NCBI GenBank assembly: GCA_948470475.1
Contig: OX419344.1
Coordinates: 22,407,225-22,471,224, forward strand
Source: Galaxea fascicularis
Taxonomy: Eukaryota > Cnidaria > Anthozoa > Scleractinia > Euphylliidae
Length of the DNA stretch: 64,000 nt
Reading direction: 5' to 3'
Part shown: one piece after another, positions 52,991-64,000 of the stretch
How positions within the stretch are numbered: the stretch's first letter is position 1
Layout: each line of letters opens with the position of its first letter
Notes under the pieces: generated by a model
What the model saw: only the letters and a program-made list of their open reading frames with translations
Databases searched by the model: none
Told to the model about the DNA's origin: nothing
Made by a program: the position numbers and the translations under genes

Positions 52991-55300
52991 CTGCAAAAAG
53001 ACACAAAAGCAACTTCAATCTTTTCTAACATCGCAGAAAAATTCTGCAACTGGCTAACGTCTCACTTCGAGCTACTTCAGCTTAAACCGTGTTATTATGA
53101 GCTTCACCAGTGGCAGAGTAAACAAGCATTCCTATGGTAAAGCACTTTTGTTAACTTTAACATGTCTGTGATGACAAGTTGCCAACCAAAACAACAAGGT
53201 TCAGTGAACGTTAAGCCTTAAATGTGGTAAAGAGTAAACAAACGTTCATCTGATAAAACACGTATGTCAACTTTTATATGTCCACGATGAGAAACTATCA
53301 ACTAGTGTTCTTTGAAGGTTTTGACAGAAAAAAACGAGATGAGTTCTTTACTTTAGTAAGGACTTAAGTGACTACTATCTTAAGCTAGTCACTTTGTCCA
53401 CTGACGGAAATGAAAGCTACAGAGCCAACCGTAAATACTTGCAAGGCTGTCGTTCATTATGTGTGTCAAGTGTTTCTTACGGCCATTTTAACGTGTTGGT
53501 AATTTCATAAAACACTAAGGAAATAAAAGCCAAAGCTAAATGGCGAGCTTGATCAATTGAAAATTGTTGCCATCTGGAAAGTATCGGCTTAATATGCTGA
53601 TGTAATATGATAATCGAAAACCAAAAACGTAAATATTCACTTCAAAATGTCGTGTGCAAAACGATCACGTTACCCCGCATCAAAATAATAGTAGGAATCC
53701 TTAACGTTGTGTGACATGCAAACAGTGAAGATACGGAAATGCTCATAACTCTCTGCAAAACGTTAGCCGGTCTAACTAAAGTAACATGGCATCCATTCGC
53801 AAAAGATTTAATACTCCTTCATTTTTATGCAACTGTCGAAAAGGTTTTCAACATTTTGTATTTCATTTTAATTTTCGCTCTATACGTAAAACCTGCTAAT
53901 AAAAATCAAAATTTTAAAATCTTTAATTAACTCTAGGAGCGGTACAATTATTAGTTTGGGGTTAAAGGTATTTGACCTTTTATATTATTTTTTAATGTAC
54001 GAATATTCTTGGAGAAGAATTAAAAATATTTTAACAGCTGTCGATTAGTTTAACATTTCATTGGCCACTGCACAACATACAAAGCTAACTAATAGAAGAA
54101 AAAATTCTAACTGGAATCATTTTGTGTTCTATCAATCTTTAATGGCACAGTTATCAGTCTCAAACTGAGTTGAATTTCAAGATTAAAACTTTTATTTTTT
54201 AAGAGTGGCGGTTGATGTGGGATTTTACCAAGCGATTCACTAAAAAATTCATTTGAGCCAATTTTTTTCAGACTGCTTAATTAACTGCATCAGTGTATAC
54301 TTTGAAATGATATAGGTCATTGGCACAGTAAAGTATCGGTCAAGTTTTTTATATCAATTTATATCAGTGGTACTTTGTTATTCAACGTTCGTCTTCCTGA
54401 GTTGACACTCGATCGTGTTCTGCTAAGAGTATCCTAAAATCACGACGACTGACATTTTCAGCTTTTCGGGCAATCTTTAGAAGGAAACACTTGGTTTAAT
54501 AAAGGGAACCACAGAAAATTGCTTAATTAACTTAAGCCATTAGCAAATCTGATTTGAATAGAGAAAAATTCCCCATATTTTTCAGAGGGGTTTGAGTTGA
54601 CTAGAAAATTAAAACAAACAAAGCAATGACAGACGGGAAATGACGGGCTATCGAAATGCGTAACTTATGTGGCTATTTTCTAAATTAACCAGACAAAAAA
54701 CAATCGTATAGTACGTTAGCATTCAACAAAAGTTCCAGTCACATTAACATTCCACAGCTAAGTTCTTACAGTTCAAGTGAAAGCCAGACGAACCCGTCGC
54801 ACACCGCTCCCTACGGGCCTGGAGGTAACTCGACCGTTTTCACTCTCAAAGATAACATCAGAAGTATAAGTCGGCCAGGTTTCATTGTGGTTTTAAATTA
54901 GCTTTTCCTTTGTTTCGGTGTTTATTCCATTTATCACAAACTGCCTCGGGCAATAAATACACCGGTTAAATATTTGTTTTTAATCTCTGACGAGCTTTTC
55001 TTTATTGTTTCCCACACCTTTTCAGGTTTTTGCTCCATTTTAGTTCAGTTTATTATATTCCTAATAATGGCGGGTGGTACATTAAATTTAAGCCAAAAGG
55101 TTGCATGAAGTACCACATTTCAAAGGACACCCTAAGATGACCTTAGCAAGTCACAAACTTCTAATTAAAAGAAAACTTTACGTAAACGTTTAGTCTGCAA
55201 ACAGTTGCAACATTTACTCAAATCAAATCAAATTACACCAATCAAATTCGGTCGGCAAAAACAAACTACTTTGAGAAAAGTTACGGCACAAAAACAGACA
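52991..55300. other. Upstream region of the ADAMTS gene, no exon recognised
   Basis: A splice acceptor (ctttttgcag) at 52991 suggests that a non-coding first exon and the promoter lie somewhere here or further up. No TATA box or CpG cluster could be supported. Frames of 60-odd codons at 53739-53930 have no protein character. Confidence 0.35.
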
Positions 55301-55620
55301 GCCGCGTTAAGCTCACTTGGGCGCGATCCAATTTCCGATTAGATGTCTGTCCGAAATTTTCGAATGGAACGGTATTTTCCACTCCCTGTTCGACTGGGCA
55401 TTTCATTTCGGTCAGACGTCTAGAGAGGCGCATGTTCAAATGCTGTGTCAAATGGAAAGGCAAATTTCCGCTCGGACCGGTCAAACAAGAAAAGTGGTCC
55501 TCCTAATGAAAACACGTTCCAGTTGGACCGAGCCGATCCATGCCATTCGCTTTCCGGAAATTCGCTCCCCCAGGTTTCAGCGGTATGGGAAAATGTAAAG
55601 ATTTTGAACAACGCAATCAA
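55300..55620. repeat. Possible old dispersed repeat
   Basis: The stretch is more GC-rich than its surroundings and open in several frames on both strands (60-93 codons), which suggests low stop density rather than coding. The words gtccgaaattttcgaatgga and cattcgctttccggaaattc have the look of a diverged repeat. There is no domain. Confidence 0.3.
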
Positions 55621-55707
55621 CAACATATGATTTCTTTCATATGCATCATTCACTTACATATCTTTCACGGGAACATATGAACCCAAAATTGACCTGCTCT
55701 CAACGTC

Positions 55708-55921
55708 AGTGGCTTCATAGTTCAGTTAGTAGAGCATCGCACTGGAATCGCGCGGTCACGGGTTCAAGCCCCGTTGGAGTCCTGAATTTTTTTTCAGGCT
55801 TCTTTACGCATTTGTAAAAATTGCGATCATAAGTGCGACGGTCATTCTTCATTTGGTTTTCTTTACGCAATTGTAAAAATTGCGATCATAGCGTTAACTG
55901 CGACGATCATTCTTCATTTGA
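55708..55921 (+). repeat. tRNA-derived SINE
   Basis: The head ggcttcatagttcagttagt then agagc contains an A box and a paired D arm; ggttcaagcccc is a good B box inside a perfect 5-bp T stem (acggg / cccgt), and the acceptor stem pairs over seven positions (ggcttca / tggagtc) with two wobbles. The anticodon arm is imperfect and no T33 is present, so it is not a functional tRNA. The body repeats ttgtaaaaattgcgatcata and gcgac(g/a)gtcattcttcattt twice. Confidence 0.8.
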
Positions 55922-57059
55922 ACACCACAGTTAAGTACATACTGCTTAGTAGCTTTCATTGGAATAGGAAAACGGAGGGATTTCACCAACAGACTCAAAC
56001 GTCTAAAACAACTTGCAGAGCAAAATGGTTTTTCATTTCGAAAGCCACAGGTCTAGGAGTGAAAGAGTATGACCATCATCTATTTACCATGGGGAATGAC
56101 CTCATATCGTAGAGAAAATTAAACTTGTACCAAAAGAAGGAAAGAAAAAAAAAGGGTTAAAAAGACATATGAATGTTCTAGAACTGATCTAAAGTGGCAC
56201 CAGCCAAGAACAATGAAAACAGACGAGAGTTGCATCATGTATTCAGTTCTGTCCGAAACATACTGTATCAGTATTGTTTTAATTGTTGCTATATTAACTG
56301 TTTCAAACAAATTCTGCATTCCATTTTATCTGTATTTTTATAAAGCTTAGAAAAGAGAAAAGAAATGCAACAGCAAAAAACATTATTTCCTCTCAGAAGA
56401 TTAAGGCTATCTAGGTGAATTTTTAAATGGTGTTATAGGTAATAATCCATGGTTAATAATATATGCACTTCAGATGTTTCACAACAATATGCGGTTAAAA
56501 ATGCCGCATCTTTTGCATCTTGTCTTAGCCACTAAAAATAAATTTTAAAACGCTCGGTGGACCGACAAGTACTTAAATAGCTTGAAGTGCCCAAGACGCC
56601 TTAATGAAAATTAAAAAGACTCTACACTTATCATGAAACTGTAAGAGGTATTAAAATACGGTACAAATTTTACCCAGTCACGCATATTACGTTGCGCGGA
56701 AATCGGTTCGCAGGATCAAAATATGCTATTGTTTTTGCCACTGTACAGGGATTACCTTGGTACAAATATCGGAATTAAGAAATGGAATTTTGAACCTGAT
56801 GAAATGGCCTCAAAAAGTTAGCGCTGTAGGCCGCCAGTTTCAATTTTGATCCCTCGAACAAACAGAGAACGTGATGCACATCAACTGTGTGTGCGTAAAC
56901 TTAAGGCTTTGACTTGGAGAATGGCATATAAGAGGGAGTGAAATGCTTGCTTCAGTTGACTTGCTCCGAAGTCAGAACCACTACATAACCTAAAATAGTC
57001 AATATTTGACGCCGAAATTACAATAATAATTTCAATAATGGGTGAATATTTGCCTGTAC
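55922..57059. other. Non-coding stretch, nothing recognised
   Basis: AT-rich sequence without supported exons, repeats with clear ends or RNA genes. Frames are at most 66 codons. Confidence 0.4.
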
Positions 57060-57170
57060 CTCAGCAGATTTATGTCTTCCCGTACCCCAGTCGTAACAGT
57101 GAGGATTGTTGAAGAGACTACTGAACACGAGTGCCCCATCAGCTGCATTGACCACAAACATAAATCTCCA
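57060..57170 (-). CDS. Possible internal exon of an unrecognised gene
   Basis: A 37-codon open segment, flanked by an acceptor (gacctcag) and a donor (gag|gtacag), reads WRFMFVVNAADGALVFSSLF and NNPHCYDWGTGRHKSAE. Composition is protein-like. Nearby minus-strand candidates are a frame at 57361-57552 (PKGKLIVTLRNPNKAAFAFE) that follows an acceptor, and a tiny start exon at 58365-58386 (MSEEAGE, donor gaag|gtaaac). Their phases do not combine into one clear model, so no gene is claimed. Confidence 0.22.
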
Positions 57171-57599
57171 CTGAGGTCAATTTGCTTGCCTGTTCGCGGC
57201 AAACGTGTGATTTGTTTCGTTCCTGCTCATTAAATTATTTATGCATAAAGTGTTATTATTACGTACAACGTCACGCTCTTTAAATAGCTGAATGCTAATC
57301 GCATGCAGTCCATTTCAGTCTTTCATTCAGTGCCAAGACTGCTTGGGCAGAGTGTACGCACTATTCTCGTCTTTTAAACTCGAATGCAAAAGCTGCTTTG
57401 TTTGGGTTTCTCAATGTAACAATCAGTTTCCCTTTCGGAAAGCTGTTCACACCAGGTTGACTCAAAACATACGGGAGATTAGGCCGGTCACTTAGTTTGA
57501 ACGATTGCGTGATCTTGTCAACAGGCATAGATGCAGATATGAACACCTGCTGCTAAGGCACTTTTCTACGATTGCATATGCATGTGACATCATTTGACT

Positions 57600-59030
57600 C
57601 TTGACATGCATAGAGCTAGTGTCCCAGATCAAACCAACACGCTCATGTATATCAAGACGTAACTACAGCGGCTGCTATTTTTGTCAAACCAACTCAACTG
57701 AAATGAGGTGATCTAGTAGTGGAAACAGAACTACGCGACATGGCAGCGAGCTTCAGGGCTTGATATTTTCCCTTATGCTGATGCTGTTACCCTAAGAAGG
57801 TATCAGTATGGTGGGAGTAAATTATGTTCACAAAAAGCGGAGGTTCTTTGCTCGGTTCAGCTAAAAATATCATAAAAATGTCTACTACCGGAGACGCTGA
57901 TGCTTTAATTAATTTTTAATTACAATGTACTGGGTCTCATTATTTGCAGAAATAGTAAGCCCAGTTCTCGAAATTCTGTACAAAAATAGGGTTCATGTAT
58001 TTTCTTTATGCTATCTGTGTCTCCAGAGATTGGCTGAAAACCACTTATTCGATTCAGTTCACTTGACCCTTTAATTATAGTCATTATATTAGCATGTTTT
58101 CAAATGAAAGCCGACGTTTTTAGTGTGTGAAGCAGTAATTTGAGTTTTATGTTATTGCAAGAAATATGGAATATGAAACATAATTCATTTCTTTTATTCC
58201 TGTTTTGCTTGAAAATGGTTCAAACGGCAGAAAGAACTCAAGCCTGTTGGAAGAGCGGAAGTAAGGGGACAAATCACAAGATCTCCTCGTGAACGAATCT
58301 TGCGGTAACTCAGCACCAAACGCCAAGTCATGTAAACGGCTTGCACTTTTTCAAATACGTTTACCTTCCCCGGCTTCTTCCGACATCGAATTCACAATGA
58401 GTATAAACTGATATGATGTCATAATATGACTTAAAACGAAATCGAATTATGTAACCGCGTAGAACGACTAGAACTACGAACGCGATGTGATCGGCCGAGA
58501 CCTGACTTGAAAGTGGCAACAAACTGTTATCAGTCACCTAACTTCACCAACATAGTTCGTGACCTTACAGTACACAAGCATATAAACAGGCCTATACAAC
58601 GAAAAATGCTATGAACTGAGGTCTGTGCTAGTTACGATACGATGTACCTTATGTTTGCAATTCTGTCATCTCTTTTCAGTAGTCCTATTATTAGATGTTT
58701 CTTCAAGGCTGTGAGGCAAAGGAAAGGTTTGCACTGCACTTGATTGTTGATCGCCTGATTGCTTGAAGAGACTGCTAAACTGACCGAATATGTTCAGTCA
58801 CGCAAGTGAAAACGTCATGGGTTAATGACACCATTGAAAGATTTCACAATCACGGAAGGCTCTGTGAATCGAGTAATGCTTTCAACGCGGGGCTCTATTA
58901 CTTATTTTATATTTATTCTGTGGTAGCAAATGTGATTTTATATGGGCCCACTTCGAACATCTTCATGAATATACTCGGCCTAGCTGGGGACCAGTCACAT
59001 GAACTGAATTTCTTTCGATTATACGTGGTT
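57600..59030. other. Non-coding stretch, nothing recognised
   Basis: No repeats with clear ends. A 146-codon plus-strand frame (58806-59246) runs into the hairpin at 59039-59140 and has no domain; I regard it as chance. Confidence 0.35.
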
Positions 59031-59038
59031 CGTATGAG

Positions 59039-59140
59039 TCCCGACATAGTAAATCGAACGTTCGAAAATCGAACTCAATCGAACTCAATCGAACTCAATC
59101 CGTGGATTGAGTTCGATTGGGTTCGATTTACTATGCCGGG
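59039..59140. mobile_element. 102-bp hairpin element with internal aatcgaactc repeats
   Basis: cccgacatagtaaatcgaac at the left is mirrored by gttcgatttactatgccggg at the right. The centre holds tandem aatcgaactc units opposite gattgagttcgattgg. Confidence 0.75.
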
Positions 59141-59717
59141 TATGAGTTTGAGAAAAGATTGCATGCTCCTACTGCTCATTTCAGTATATAGGCAACCAGG
59201 GGACATTGGTTTCAAGAAGACCTACTTTTCAAGAAATCTGAGATAGTGATTAAAGGTTGGTCATTTCTATGTTGTTTATTTTTTAATGAATCATAGGGAC
59301 TGTTAAAAAAACCCGCAAGTGCTCGGGTCATGTCTCACGTGAATGTTCGCACTCCGTCCGATATCGTACACTCACCTATTTCCTGAAACGTGACCATACA
59401 ACTGGGGCGTTTCCCCGACTACAATTTTGGAACTACCCATCCCGTATATCAGGAAAATTTAAGACGCAACATTGGGGGATAGGGAGAAGGCAACAGACAG
59501 AGGAGAGAGGAGAGAGAAGGCGGGTAAGTGAAAATTCGAGGCCTTTACAGTGCCTTGGTGTACCCGGCGATGCTTATCATTCGAATAACGTAGGGTGCTT
59601 CCGGGACGTCGAGAGAAATCATCATGCGATTTTCCCAATGAGACAACTGACTTTGTAGAGTCAGTTGTTAGCGGTAACGGAAGAAGTTTGCGTGACGTAT
59701 CACACCCCGGGCAAAAT

Positions 59718-59801
59718 CAATCTCGTACCCAGAGCCCACGTGTCTTTTGGTCAGCGCCAGGACGCTGACCAAAAGACACGTGGGCTCTGGGTACGAGATT
59801 G
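59718..59801. repeat. 84-bp near-perfect inverted repeat, arms about 39 bp
   Basis: caatctcgtacccagagccc followed by acgtgtcttttggtcagcg is exactly mirrored by cgctgaccaaaagacacgtg, ggctctgggtacgagattg, with about six bases between. The absence of arm mismatches suggests a recent origin or gene-conversion upkeep. Confidence 0.9.
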
Positions 59802-61275
59802 GGGCAAAATAAGCAGCGTGTCGCGTGATCTTGTGAAAGCAAGATGCGTGACCCGGTCTGACATGCGTTGTGTTGTGTGATTCGCTATAAGCGCTCCGCC
59901 TGTCACAAAGCTCTTTGCAACCTCTAATGTCATTCTCCCCACACGGCAAGAAGCTCTATTGTTTCAGGGATAGGGTCCATTGTGTTTTTTGTTTGTTTAC
60001 AGTGTGTTTATTGTTTTCTCAATCAATCCTGTGAGACGTTCCGAGAGCTTCGTGGCGGCCCTAAGCGCTTGATGCAATGAATGGAAAATGTTTGAAGAAA
60101 GCAACTAATGTAGACCTCAGGAAAATGAGTGTACAACTGAAGCTTCTTCATCTATACGTTTTTCGCTGACACTGAGCACGTGGAATCGAAAGGAGACTGC
60201 GCAAGAGAACATTTAGCATTTCTTAAGTCCACGTAATTTGAATTGATTCGATTGAAACGTTTCCCCGTTGCTTCCACTGAGAATTTGATGCAGTTCTACA
60301 ACTGCAAATCAACATACTCGTTTTGTGAGACCCTGGGTTTGTTTTGCCAATGCATGTCGCCATATAACGCAAATGTGAATGAAGCCTCTATACTATGACA
60401 CTACCCTTAATCGGGCACCTCTTGGAAAATTGCACACAAAAGGCTACCATCGCAATGAATATGAATTGGTTGTAACTTACATACTTTTCTGCAGGTCTTG
60501 TAATTAATTCTGCAATTTTGCTACTGTTTATGATTTTCCTCCTTAGGGCGTAATTTCTTTTCTTTTTGACAATCACCTATATCAGTTAAACTTCTCTTTC
60601 TGTCTGACCCGCCTCGCTAAGCTTTTGCTAAAACGGGTCAGCACTTTCTGTAACGTAGTCTGTTTTATTGAATTAAATGTCAGTGTTGCTGTTGTTTTTG
60701 TTGATTGCGAGTTAGTCAAACATAAAATCACTACAAAATTGCTATGGGTCTGGGGTTTCAGCAGCCCCCCACTCCGGTGGCCATTTTGAAGGGCAGAATG
60801 AACTCAAAGGTTTGGAACGGCAACTGCGTCCGCTGTATTACATACAGAGACGACTGCGAGGGCATTCCATCCAGCACGGTCGGGTTAGGTGGCTGAATTG
60901 AGGTCGCACACTTCCACATCATCATTGTGGTCTCTCTATTCTCCTGTTTGTCCGGAGAAGGACTTCGATTGTCTTCCAGAGCTTTTTTTTCACGAGGGAT
61001 AACCTTTCATACATTAACCTTTATCTTACGGCTCTCCACGCCAGAAGGCCGGCGCCCAAGGCCGTAAAGGCCGGGCTGATCTTTAATTTCTGATAGCGGG
61101 TGAAGATTGGCTGCTTCCTCCTCCGGATTGTAAAAGAGGTGACTTCAAAGGTTCTCCGTTTAGTTAGGTCCTGCATGAGCGGCTCGTATGATGGCACCCA
61201 AATTCAGATTCTCATTTCTGTCTGTCCATTCTCTTGTTTGCTGCGGGAAGGACATACTTTGCTTTCCACGAAAGT
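59802..61275. other. Non-coding stretch with a possible LINE tail
   Basis: Around 60603-60645 the run gacccgcctcgctaagcttt ... aacgggtcagc resembles the GC-rich hairpin near the 3' ends of some L2-like LINEs (compare ggcccgcctagattagcctt at 14776). Nothing else is recognised. Confidence 0.3.
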
Positions 61276-61401
61276 AGCCTGTTCCAGGCTCTGAGATAGT
61301 GAAGGCGAAGAAGAACGAAGCGAACCTCGATTCTCTTCGCTCGAATTCGTTTCTTAGCTCGTTTTCCTTTGCTTCCACTATCTGAGGGCCTGGAACACGC
61401 A
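61276..61401. mobile_element. Short MITE with agcctgttccaggctctgag ends
   Basis: agcctgttccaggctctgag then atagtg is mirrored by cactatctgagggcctggaa, cacgc. The 126-bp element is purine-rich inside (gaaggcgaagaagaacgaag) and non-coding. Confidence 0.75.
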
Positions 61402-62545
61402 ATCCACGACCTCTTTTGCCGTGGGATGATTGGTTTGGTCAGAACCGACAAAGATGTTCAATTCGATAGTTCTCCCTTGCCTGTGGCCGACCAATCTAAA
61501 CCTGTAAACTGGGTATTACAAACACCCCGACGCAACCTATGATTTACTTATTCGCAGAAAAGCAGAACGGATTACAGTTTATAATAACTACTTTAATTTT
61601 CCTTTCACGGCGTCCATTAACCGACCGTAAGCTACTTCTCATCGATTCATTCTAATGTAGCAGGTCTAAAACTAGTCACGGTATATATCATATTTAATTC
61701 TCACACCTCCAAACGATGAAAAGAAATCAAACTTTGAGTACTGCCTGTGGTGTCCTGTTAAATGGTGAATCTACTATCATACAAACGCTCTAATCATGGA
61801 AATCAACTGCTGCAATACCACTTTAGGCTCGTTCCTTCAAACTCCAGGAAGTTGCTTTTTTTTTATAGGTTTCCGAGAAAAGGACATTGGAAAGAATGCA
61901 TGTATTGCCAAACGGCACTCCACCTTTCTTCGATACGCGACGGCCTACATTCATACCACTCGCTTCTCTGCAACAAAACTACATTCACCCATTAGTAAAG
62001 CAAGATAGTGAACAAAGCCATCAAAAGCGGAAAAGATGTTGATATTCAATGTGCTTTTACCGTGTTGGAATCCCAGGGCGTGACTTTCTACAGGTAATAT
62101 TCTGGTCATAGGTCAGTATACGACTTCTGTGATTTTTACACAAGCGTCAACTACTGAACTTGCTGTTAATTGAAACTGTAGATATTATATCGCTTAAGTC
62201 CAGGTAAGATTTAGGGTGAGAAGGATTTCAGATGATGTATGATACTTCCAACACTTCGTGACAATAACAGAATTTAAATGAATTTAAAACTCACGAGACA
62301 ACTTTAAATATATATATATATATATATCGTAACAACAGCCTCTACAATTACTGACGAACGTTTATAAATAAAAAATTCAGCTAACTTCCCTAGGATGAAC
62401 ACGATTTAGGCAGATGGAAACGGTTTCCTGACCTCGCCGGCGGTGTTTGAAAAAGTTGGGAAAACGATTTCAAAGTTGTTCTGTCAACGCGGGTACTCTA
62501 CTGCGTATGTCCCCCCGCTGATATAGTCCCTTTAAAAGGCATGTT
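61402..62545. other. Non-coding stretch, nothing recognised
   Basis: Frames of 70-77 codons at 61762-62008 overlap each other and show no domain. An (at)n run lies at 62307-62327. Confidence 0.4.
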
Positions 62546-63068
62546 TCGGCACGACTCACACTACCATCCGTTTAATGCGTTGTTGTGTTTTCCTCTGTTT
62601 ATATACGTTATACTCTAAATACTTAATATGTTGACAATTTGAAATTAAATTACAGTACGTTACATTTACAATTGAGTCACTCTACACAGTATGTGATTCA
62701 CGTGCGCGCGCGAGCGATAATTACATGAAGGAGTTATGTTGCAACTGAACGTTTAGTTCCGGTTGCAAACGGATAGTGCTTCTTTTAGCCTGAGACAATA
62801 TGTACTTTTGACTGAGTCTAAAACTTTAAAACACTCAGCCGTACATTTTTGTCTACACTCAGGGAAGGCGTCACAATATAACAATAATCTCTGCTTCATG
62901 TAATCATCGCTCTCGCGCGCTCGTGAATATACTGTGTAGAGTGACTCAATTATAACTGTAGCGTACTGTCATTGAAATTCCAATTGTCCACATATTAAAA
63001 TAACAACATATGTTAACAGAGGAAAACACAACAACGCATTAAACTGATGATGACATGAGTCCTGCCGA
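62546..63068. mobile_element. 520-b inverted-repeat element, arms about 200 bp
   Basis: The left arm tcggcacgactca ... ttaatgcgttgttgtgtttt, cctctgttta ... attgagtcactctacacagt, with cgcgcgcgagcgat inside, is mirrored at about 85 percent by the right arm ending acaacaacgcattaaactga ... tgagtcctgccga. The centre (about 62740-62890) is unpaired and non-coding. It lies about 200 bp downstream of the second kinase gene. Confidence 0.85.
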
Positions 63069-63276
63069 GACATGAGTTTGAAATTCATTTTAATTTCAAA
63101 TAGCTAATGACAGTTACGTAACAGGTGTTATTTTCACTCTTGCAAACTGAGCCGACACTCGGCAGAGAGTTGATATAGCAAATTAATTATGCACAAAATG
63201 CCCTATTGGAGGAATATACGCGACCAGTTATTTACATTGTAGGCTAACATTTATGCTAAGTACATTGAAATATCAA

Positions 63277-63882
63277 TTATTCATTTTCTTTCGGTTGAAA
63301 CTGGACACTCGCCTCTTGAGTTTCAGCACAAAATCTGGCCGATGACTCTGCTGTATTCAGTCTCGGGCGGGGAGAAGTCTTGGGCATGGTTGACAACTCG
63401 ACAGCATTGCTTCTGGGGCGTGGTTTAGACGGACCCAGTCTTTTTGGAGGTACCGGAGGCGGATTCTTTTTGCGGTTCATCACTTTCTGCAGCTGTGTAA
63501 AACATTCCCATGCTTTAGCTGCTGTCAACCTTGTACGTGGATCCTTTTTCCAGCATGACTCCATGATGTCTTTCCAGTCGCCCCATGGGTCAGGAAATGC
63601 TCCCTCGATGTGAGCAGGTCGAAGTCCTCCTTTCACTTGTTCGAGGAGTACCAGGGCTGACGGCGACTTCTTGACCACCATGTCTTCAAACGCCGTCTTG
63701 CCATACCACAGCTCCCAAAGCACGAAACCAAAGCTATACATGTCGGCTTTGCTGTTGTAGATTCGACCCTCGAAAACCTCTGGAGCTAAGTAAAGAGATG
63801 TACCGCACACGGTACCAGTGATGTCTCTTTCATGTTTTGCTACTCCCACGTCTGCGAGCTTCACCCTTCCGTCGTGCGCCAG
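63277..63882 (-). CDS. Last coding exon of a second protein kinase of the same family (partial gene)
   Basis: After an acceptor (ctaatgcag) the exon encodes 201 residues and a stop. It starts LAHDGRVKLADVGVAKHERD, so the DFG motif is DVG, then has ITGTVCGTSLYLAPEVFEGR and NSKADMYSFGFVLWELW, the kinase C-lobe, and DPRTRLTAAKAW. A C-terminal tail carries PPPVPPKRLGPSKPRPR, a proline-rich ligand of SH3 type, and ends VQFQPKENE. The intron sits at the same place and phase as in the GTPase-kinase gene at 15,564, and about 33 of 59 residues around the activation segment are identical. The rest of the gene, perhaps including a GTPase part, lies beyond the right edge. Confidence 0.88.
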   Translation of the reverse strand: MAHDGRVKLADVGVAKHERDITGTVCGTSLYLAPEVFEGRIYNSKADMYSFGFVLWELWYGKTAFEDMVVKKSPSALVLLEQVKGGLRPAHIEGAFPDPWGDWKDIMESCWKKDPRTRLTAAKAWECFTQLQKVMNRKKNPPPVPPKRLGPSKPRPRSNAVELSTMPKTSPRPRLNTAESSARFCAETQEASVQFQPKENE

Positions 63883-64000
63883 CTGCATTAGATAGAAAAT
63901 AACGCAAGTTCCCATCATATTTTTGATGTAGTGACTAAAGTAAATCCCATTTACCAATCGATATTTGCTACATTTTGGGATTGTTTGAAAAATAACAGCA

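Noticed and set aside
55708..55790. Functional tRNA gene
   Set aside because: Acceptor, D and T stems pair, but the anticodon arm is imperfect, T33 is absent and a repeated SINE body follows, so it is a tRNA-derived SINE.
58806..59246. 146-codon plus-strand frame
   Set aside because: Its second half is the palindromic hairpin 59039-59140 and the first half has no domain; chance open frame.

Overview
The window reads as nuclear DNA of an animal, most likely a stony coral or a close cnidarian relative. Coding sequence is split into short exons with GT/AG introns, intergenic DNA is AT-rich and full of short foldback elements, and the clear genes are animal-type multidomain proteins (a GTPase-kinase and an ADAMTS protease). 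The assignment to corals is an inference from the style of the gene families and repeats; no species can be named. All clear genes lie on the minus strand.

Layout: 1-13,750 is repeat-rich (inverted-repeat elements, two satellites, dispersed repeats) and may hold one small unrecognised four-exon gene (1416-7847). 15,154-25,491 is an eight-exon gene for a 986-residue protein joining a dynamin-like GTPase, a hydrophobic membrane segment and a C-terminal protein kinase; all splice phases agree. 26,588-26,791 is a fragment of a mobile-element-derived family. 27,565-52,958 is a 26-exon ADAMTS-like metalloprotease of about 1,039 residues. It has signal peptide, propeptide, reprolysin zinc site, disintegrin-like module, thrombospondin repeats, Cys-rich and spacer regions, a Ser/Thr/Pro stalk and, unusually, a transmembrane helix. 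Its introns hold a recombinase-like pseudogene, Penelope-like retroelement pieces with hammerhead-ribozyme-like motifs, a split tRNA-derived SINE, a decayed LINE piece and a 270-bp palindrome. 53,000-63,276 is mostly empty apart from a tRNA-derived SINE and several foldback elements. At 63,277 the last coding exon of a second kinase of the first family begins; the rest of that gene lies outside the window.

The two kinases share the intron just before the activation segment and about 33 of 59 residues there, so they look like paralogues spread along one chromosome arm with the ADAMTS gene between them. No operon, CRISPR array or prokaryotic feature is present. Splice sites were placed by eye from reading-frame continuity and GT/AG boundaries; untranslated exons, promoters and polyadenylation sites could not be fixed.
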